Shown piece after piece: positions 59,705 through 64,000 of a stretch of DNA of 64,000 bases; the stretch's first letter is position 1, and the number at the start of each line of letters is the position of its first letter. Position numbers and translations under genes: made by a program. A model generated the notes under the pieces. The model saw only the letters and a list, made by a program, of their open reading frames with translations. It did not search any database and was not told where the DNA came from. The stretch is from Kitasatospora aureofaciens (lineage in GTDB: Bacteria > Actinomycetota > Actinomycetes > Streptomycetales > Streptomycetaceae). The stretch lies in assembly GCF_019192735.1 (NCBI RefSeq), contig NZ_JAHTKP010000009.1:161373-225372 (forward strand). The letters run 5' to 3'.

Positions 59705-59877
59705 GGCAGGGCTCCAGGAAGGAAGGACCAAGCGGGACAATGAAGGCGAACGGCGCGGGGCCGGGGCCGGCCGCGAGCCCGGCGGGTCACTTCCCCCCGG
59801 TGGCGGCGCCGGAACACACACGGCATGGTCGGCGTACGGGCCCGTGTCCGCGGCGCCCTCCGAGCCGGATCAGCAGA

Positions 59878-59988
59878 TCAGCGACAGCGGCAGCAGAGGC
59901 CGCGCACGCGACAGCAGGCGTGACACCGAGAGGGCACCCGGAACAGGCCGTCGTGGCGCTCGGCCACCGTGATCACCGCCGGGAACAT
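59878..59988 (-). CDS. Cysteine-rich leader peptide candidate
   Basis: A 36-residue reading frame from ATG 59988 ending in CHACCRVRGLCCRCR just before its stop, 173 bp upstream of the binding lipoprotein. Six of the last 15 codons are Cys, as in cysteine-responsive leader ORFs of actinobacteria, where ribosome stalling at Cys codons controls downstream sulfur genes. In-frame ATGs at 60030 and 60048 could lengthen it; no strong ribosome binding site is visible for any. The region 59705-60213 otherwise holds only the promoter of the next operon. Confidence 0.55.
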   Translation of the reverse strand: MFPAVITVAERHDGLFRVPSRCHACCRVRGLCCRCR

Positions 59989-60146
59989 GGCGGGAGGTTC
60001 GCATCCCGACGGTGCATCTGTCCAGGACATCCAGATCGAGGTCCACATGCCGGACACCCGGCAGCGGCGGCCCCCCGGCGGGTCTTGGTGGGCCCTGGCG
60101 AGCCCCAGCGGGCCCCGCCACCGCAGGTTCGGCGGCTGGAGCCCCC

Positions 60147-60176
60147 TTGAACAGGAGAACCTTTCGTATCTATGGT
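60147..60176 (+). promoter_or_regulatory. Promoter of the DUF6421 operon
   Basis: TTGAAC (60147-60152) and TATGGT (60171-60176) are separated by 18 bp and lie 38 bp before the DUF6421 ATG, a fair match to the housekeeping consensus. Confidence 0.55.
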
Positions 60177-60213
60177 GTCCTCATCGAAAACCTCCTGTCG
60201 AAGTGAGTCCACG

Positions 60214-61614
60214 ATGCAGAATCTTTCGCCAAGGCTCGCTGTGGCGGCCGACGCCCCGGTCTCGACCCTCGCCGGCCACCCGGCGTGGCTGCGCCTGAAG
60301 GAGGCCGTCGAGACCCTGCGCCCGCTGCAGTCCAAGGACGGCTCGATCGACCTGTCCGCCGTTCAGCGACACACCGTCGACCCGCTGGTCGACACCGTCC
60401 GCGGCGCCGTCGCCGAGCTCGCCCCGCTGTTCCCGCACGACGCCGCCTACCTGGCCGCCGTCGACGTCGACCTGGCCAAGTGGGCGGACACCGGTTACCG
60501 GGAGCCCGACTTCCTGGACTCGCTGCTCGCCTTCCAGCCCGCCGACCAGCGCGTCGACGGTCTGGAGCACCTCGTCGTCTTCCCGATGTACACCCAGAAC
60601 GGCAACCCGAACCGCAACCTGGAAGCCGTCCTGCTGCGCGTCGTGTGGCCCGACTGGCTGGCCGAGCTGGAGCGCACCCGCTTCGACAACCCGATGTTCG
60701 TACCGATCACCTTCACCGACTTCACGGCCGGCTACGACACCAACTCCGCCGTCCTCTTCCCCGAGACGGTCGCCGTGCGCAAGGCGCCGGAACGTTTCAC
60801 CTGGGGCGGCATCTTCTGCGACCGCGAGGCCGCCCGCTTCCGCGCCGTCACCACCAGCGCCGTCCAGCAGCTCGGCCTGGAGATCCCGGCCGACGCCGAG
60901 GGCCTGCTCCAGGACCAGCAGCGCGCGCAGGAGACCTTCGTCCTGTGGGACCTCGTCCACGACCGCACCCACAGCCACGGCGACCTGCCGTTCGACCCCT
61001 TCATGATCAAGCAGCGCAGCCCGTTCTGGATGTACGGCCTGGAGGAGCTGCGCTGCGACCTCACCACCTTCAAGGAGGCGGTGAGGCTGGAGGCCGAGGG
61101 CAACGAGCACGCCCGCGACGTCCAGTACGCGATCCTCTTCGACCGCCTGTTCCGCTTCCCGGTCAGCGGCGACCGTGTGCGCAACTACGACGGCATGGGC
61201 GGCCAGCTGCTCTTCGCCTACCTGCACAAGCACGACGCGCTGCGCTGGCGCGACAACCGCCTCAGCATCGACTGGGAGCGCGCGCCGCAGGTCACCAACG
61301 CGCTCTGCGCCGAGATCGAGACGCTGTACCGCGACGGCATCGACCGGCCCAAGCCGGCCCACTGGATCGCCGCCTACCAGCTGGTCTCCCGGTACCTCAC
61401 TCCGCACCCCGCCTCTACCTGGGCGAAGGGCTCCGACGCGCTGCCGCTCGACATCACCGACGGCAAGGCCCTCAACAAGGCCCTGTGCGACGCTGTCCTC
61501 CCGGACGAGTTCCCGCTGAGCATGTTCTACGAGGCCCTCAGCAAGAAGCTGAGCGGCGTCATCGCCTCCACCACCGGCATCACCGGTAACGGCATCAAGG
61601 GAGTTGCTGCGTGA
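60214..61614 (+). CDS. DUF6421 protein
   Basis: A 466-residue protein conserved in actinomycetes, of unknown function. It contains a His-rich segment (WDLVHDRTHSHGDLPFDPF) that could bind metal, followed by conserved WMYGLEELRCDL. No signal peptide or transmembrane helix is present. ATG 60214 follows the sequence GAAGTGAG. Its stop overlaps the GTG of the SDR gene, making a three-gene operon with the SDR and threonine aldolase, suggesting a shared pathway acting on an amino-alcohol or amino-acid. Confidence 0.82.
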   Translation: MQNLSPRLAVAADAPVSTLAGHPAWLRLKEAVETLRPLQSKDGSIDLSAVQRHTVDPLVDTVRGAVAELAPLFPHDAAYLAAVDVDLAKWADTGYREPDFLDSLLAFQPADQRVDGLEHLVVFPMYTQNGNPNRNLEAVLLRVVWPDWLAELERTRFDNPMFVPITFTDFTAGYDTNSAVLFPETVAVRKAPERFTWGGIFCDREAARFRAVTTSAVQQLGLEIPADAEGLLQDQQRAQETFVLWDLVHDRTHSHGDLPFDPFMIKQRSPFWMYGLEELRCDLTTFKEAVRLEAEGNEHARDVQYAILFDRLFRFPVSGDRVRNYDGMGGQLLFAYLHKHDALRWRDNRLSIDWERAPQVTNALCAEIETLYRDGIDRPKPAHWIAAYQLVSRYLTPHPASTWAKGSDALPLDITDGKALNKALCDAVLPDEFPLSMFYEALSKKLSGVIASTTGITGNGIKGVAA

Positions 61615-62369
61615 CCACCGCACCCAACGGACCGCTGGCCGGCAAGGTCGTCGCTGTCGCCGGAGCCAGCGGCCCGGCCGGCCAGGCCGTGCTGCGCCGC
61701 CTCGCCGCCGACGGCGCCACCGTCATCGGCGCCGACATCGACGCGCAGCGGCTTGAGTCCGCCCTCGACGCCACCCGCGTCGCCGTTCGCGGAGCGAAGA
61801 TCAGCGGCCAGGTGATCGACCTGCTCGACCCGCAGGAGGTCCACGACTGGGCCGACCACCTGGAGTCGGAGCACGGCCACGTCGACGGCCTGTTCCACCT
61901 GGTCGGCGGCTGGCGCGGCAGCAAGACCTTCTTCGACACCCGGCTCGACGACTGGGACTTCCTGCACGACACCGTCGTGCGCACCCTCCAGCACACCTCG
62001 CTGGCCTTCCAGCCCGCCCTGGTCCGCAGCCCCGCCGGCCGGTACGCGATGATCTCCGCCGCCGCGGCCCACAAGCCGACCGCCGGCGGCGCCGCCTACG
62101 CCGCCGCAAAGGCCGCCACCGAGGCCTGGACCCTCGCCATGGCCGACTCCTTCAAGAAGGAGACCACCTCCGCCGACGGCGAGCCCACCGCGGCAGCTGC
62201 CATCCTGGTCATCAAGGCGCTGGTCAGCCCCGAAATGCGGGCCGAGAAGCCGGACGCGAAGTTCGCCGGTTTCACGGACACCGCCGACCTCGCCGGACAC
62301 CTGGCGGGCCTCTGGGACCGCCCCGCAGCAGAACTGAACGGACAGCACCTGTGGCTGACAGCCCGATGA
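61611..62369 (+). CDS. SDR-family oxidoreductase
   Basis: A 252-residue short-chain dehydrogenase. The glycine motif reads AGASGPAGQAV, a variant of TGxxxGxG, and the catalytic block is S...YAAAKAATEAW with Tyr and Lys in place. The GTG start overlaps the DUF6421 stop, and its own stop overlaps the aldolase ATG. Substrate unknown; with DUF6421 and threonine aldolase it may form one pathway. Confidence 0.87.
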   Translation: MTTAPNGPLAGKVVAVAGASGPAGQAVLRRLAADGATVIGADIDAQRLESALDATRVAVRGAKISGQVIDLLDPQEVHDWADHLESEHGHVDGLFHLVGGWRGSKTFFDTRLDDWDFLHDTVVRTLQHTSLAFQPALVRSPAGRYAMISAAAAHKPTAGGAAYAAAKAATEAWTLAMADSFKKETTSADGEPTAAAAILVIKALVSPEMRAEKPDAKFAGFTDTADLAGHLAGLWDRPAAELNGQHLWLTAR

Positions 62370-63442
62370 CCGACCTGACCCGCACGGACGCGCAGCGGCG
62401 GCACGACCCCACCGTGCGCGGCTTCGCCAGCGACAACTACGCCGGCGTGCACCCCGAGGTCCTCGCCGCGATAGCCCTCGCCAACGGCGGCCACCAGGTC
62501 GCCTACGGCGAGGACGACTACACGACCCACCTGCAGGACGTCTTCCGGCGCCACTTCGGGGAGAAGGCCGAGGCCTACCCCGTCTTCAACGGCACCGGCG
62601 CCAACGTCGTCGCCCTCCAGGCGCTGCTCCCGCGCTGGGGCGCCGTGGTCTGCGCCGAATCCGCCCACATCCACGTGGACGAGGGAGGTGCCCCGGAGAA
62701 GATGGGCGGCATCAAGCTGCTCACCGTCCCCACCCCCGACGGCAAGCTCACCCCCGAGCTGCTCGACCAGCAGGCCTGGGGCTTTGGCGACGAGCACCGC
62801 GCGCAGCCGCTCGCGGTCTCCATCACCCAGAGCACCGAGCTCGGCACCCTCTACACCGTCGACGAAATCCGCGCGATCACCGAGCACGCGCACCAGCTCG
62901 GCATGCTCGTCCACGTCGACGGCTCCCGCCTGGCGAACGCCGCTGCCTCGCTCGGCCTGCCGCTGCGCGCCTTCACGACGGACGTCGGCGTCGACGTGCT
63001 GTCGTTCGGCGGCACGAAGAACGGCCTGCTGCTCGGCGAGGTCGTGGTGGTGCTCAACCCCGAGCGTGTCCGCAACATCAAGTACCTGCGCAAGACCTCG
63101 ATGCAGCTCGCGTCGAAGATGCGCTTCGTGTCGGTCCAGTTCGAGGCGCTGCTCTCCGGCGACCTCTATCTGCGCAACGCCGGCCACGCCAACGCGATGG
63201 CCAGCCGCCTGGAGGCGGCGGTGCGGGACATCGACGGCGTCGAGATCGTCCGCCCGGTCCAGGCGAACGCGGTCTTCGCGATCCTCCCGCGCGAGGTGAG
63301 CGAGCGGCTGCAGAAGCGGTACCGCTTCTATTTCTGGAACGAGCACACCGGCGAGGTGCGCTGGATGTGTTCCTTCGACACCACGGAGGCGGACATCGAC
63401 GCCTTCGCGGCGGCCATCGCCGAGGAGATGGGCCGCGCCTGA
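62366..63442 (+). CDS. Low-specificity L-threonine aldolase
   Basis: A 358-residue PLP-dependent fold-type I enzyme that cleaves L-threonine or allo-threonine to glycine and acetaldehyde. FNGTGANVVALQAL lies at the PLP phosphate site, HVDGSRLAN contacts the ring, and K218 in FGGTKNGLL is the Schiff-base lysine. ATG 62366 overlaps the SDR stop (ATGA); an in-frame GTG at 62351 is also possible. It ends 17 bp before a hairpin and about 440 bp before the rRNA operon. Confidence 0.94.
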   Translation: MTDLTRTDAQRRHDPTVRGFASDNYAGVHPEVLAAIALANGGHQVAYGEDDYTTHLQDVFRRHFGEKAEAYPVFNGTGANVVALQALLPRWGAVVCAESAHIHVDEGGAPEKMGGIKLLTVPTPDGKLTPELLDQQAWGFGDEHRAQPLAVSITQSTELGTLYTVDEIRAITEHAHQLGMLVHVDGSRLANAAASLGLPLRAFTTDVGVDVLSFGGTKNGLLLGEVVVVLNPERVRNIKYLRKTSMQLASKMRFVSVQFEALLSGDLYLRNAGHANAMASRLEAAVRDIDGVEIVRPVQANAVFAILPREVSERLQKRYRFYFWNEHTGEVRWMCSFDTTEADIDAFAAAIAEEMGRA

Positions 63443-63459
63443 CGGCGTTCGAGCAGCGG

Positions 63460-63493
63460 ATCGTCCCGTCCTGCGACAGCAGGGCGGGACGAT
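63460..63493 (+). terminator. Terminator before the rRNA operon
   Basis: ATCGTCCCGTCCTGC (63460-63474) pairs with GCAGGGCGGGACGAT (63479-63493), one G-U pair, loop GACA, followed by TTTGC. It isolates the aldolase operon from the rRNA promoters. Confidence 0.85.
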
Positions 63494-63678
63494 TTGCATC
63501 TGGCCGGTCCGCCCCCGTACAGTTCCGGAGTCGCCGCGAGAGAGCGGGGACAAGCGGAAAGCAAATCCGATGGAATGAAACTCCGGGAAAACGGAGCGGA
63601 AAACATCTGATAAGCTGGAAACACGAAAGAACGAAACGCCCGGAGGGCCCGCTGGAAGGCGGCTCGAAGGAAGTGTCC

Positions 63679-63704
63679 GTTCCTTGAGAACTCAACAGCG
63701 TGCC
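63679..63704 (+). promoter_or_regulatory. rRNA leader with boxA-like element
   Basis: GTTCCTTGAGAACTCAACAG (start of the block) is the conserved actinomycete rRNA leader element used for antitermination. The 443 bp from 63443 to 63885 are the rRNA promoter/leader region: AT-rich from 63560, with CGATCACTTGATCG (63739-63752) and TTAATTAA (63862-63869). I cannot place the start points with confidence. Confidence 0.7.
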
Positions 63705-63885
63705 AAAAGTCAACGCCAGATATGTTGACATCCCCGGCCTCGATCACTTGATCGGGGTTGGAGATTCCTTTTGAAATAACACTAGCGAGGACGCAGTGCG
63801 CGGGACCGCCCTATTCCGGTGGTTGCCGTGCCGCTCGACGCGAGTGTGCCGCCCGACGCTTTTAATTAAGCACTGCGGGCAGACA

Positions 63886-64000
63886 TTCACGGAGAGTTTG
63901 ATCCTGGCTCAGGACGAACGCTGGCGGCGTGCTTAACACATGCAAGTCGAACGGTGAAGCCCTTCGGGGTGGATCAGTGGCGAACGGGTGAGTAACACGT
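63886..64000 (+). rRNA. rrs: 16S ribosomal RNA, 5' end
   Basis: The universal start AGAGTTTGATCCTGGCTCAG begins at 63893, which places the mature 5' end near 63886. The next bases (GACGAACGCTGGCGGCGTGC) are standard actinobacterial. The V1 loop reads GTGAAGCCCTTCGGGGTGG, a short form seen in Streptomycetaceae. The gene runs off the right end of the window. Confidence 0.98.

Overview
The window is about 72% G+C by eye, with dense streptomycete-style coding, many GTG/TTG starts and GTGA/ATGA stop-start overlaps. The 16S rRNA start at the right end, the hopanoid cluster, a WhiJ-like triad, a c-di-AMP riboswitch ahead of an Rpf muralytic enzyme and large LuxR regulators all point to Streptomycetaceae. 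The V1 loop of the 16S fragment looks Kitasatospora-like to me, but the genus is an inference.

Layout. 1-8.8 kb: the back half of a hopanoid operon (hpnE end, polyprenyl synthase, squalene-hopene cyclase, hpnG, hpnH, dxs, hpnO), all on +, closed by a hairpin. ispG, which sits between hpnH and dxs in the S. coelicolor cluster, is absent, and the cyclase carries a TTA codon. 8.9-13.6 kb: a small membrane protein, an I78-type inhibitor, a PAP2 phosphatase, a FabG-like reductase, a protein with two near-identical MarR domains, and an aldo/keto reductase. 14-24 kb: two ABC half-exporters with complementary motif loss, a LapA-like protein with a glutamate/glutamine-type ABC importer, a LysR regulator, and a cysteine-dioxygenase-like gene beside a YeiH-type exporter. 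24-34.5 kb: a SAM-dependent methyltransferase-like protein, a GntR/TetR fusion, an NPF-motif repeat protein, TetR, Nudix, EstB-like, NTF2-like and aldehyde dehydrogenase genes, and a class I terpene cyclase divergent from a large ATP-binding LuxR regulator.

38-46 kb: aldose 1-epimerase, a gutted acetyltransferase pseudogene, and a maltose/alpha-glucoside operon (binding protein, two permeases, GH13 glucosidase, LacI regulator) with a LacI-type operator. 46-49 kb: an orphan VapB-like protein, an Rpf/LysM/NlpC muralytic enzyme under a c-di-AMP riboswitch and a Crp-like site, and a chelatase-like protein. 49.6-55 kb: a DUF397 / HATPase / XRE-DUF5753 triad, TetR, and a DHA2-type MFS pump divergent from MarR. 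The exact palindrome TGCACGTGCA occurs four times here, at the promoters of the triad and of the pump. 55-60 kb: an M56/M48-type peptidase, a DUF5134 protein, and a second amino-acid ABC importer preceded by a tiny cysteine-rich leader ORF, which suggests cyst(e)ine or sulfur control. 60-64 kb: a DUF6421-SDR-threonine aldolase operon running toward an rRNA operon, whose 16S gene begins at about 63886.

Repeats stand out. Three intergenic inverted repeats built from the same heptamers (near 26.4, 46.3 and 56.7 kb) look like one dispersed family. There are also unrelated short tandem arrays near 14.0, 17.7, 22.4, 38.0, 39.2 and 59.6 kb.
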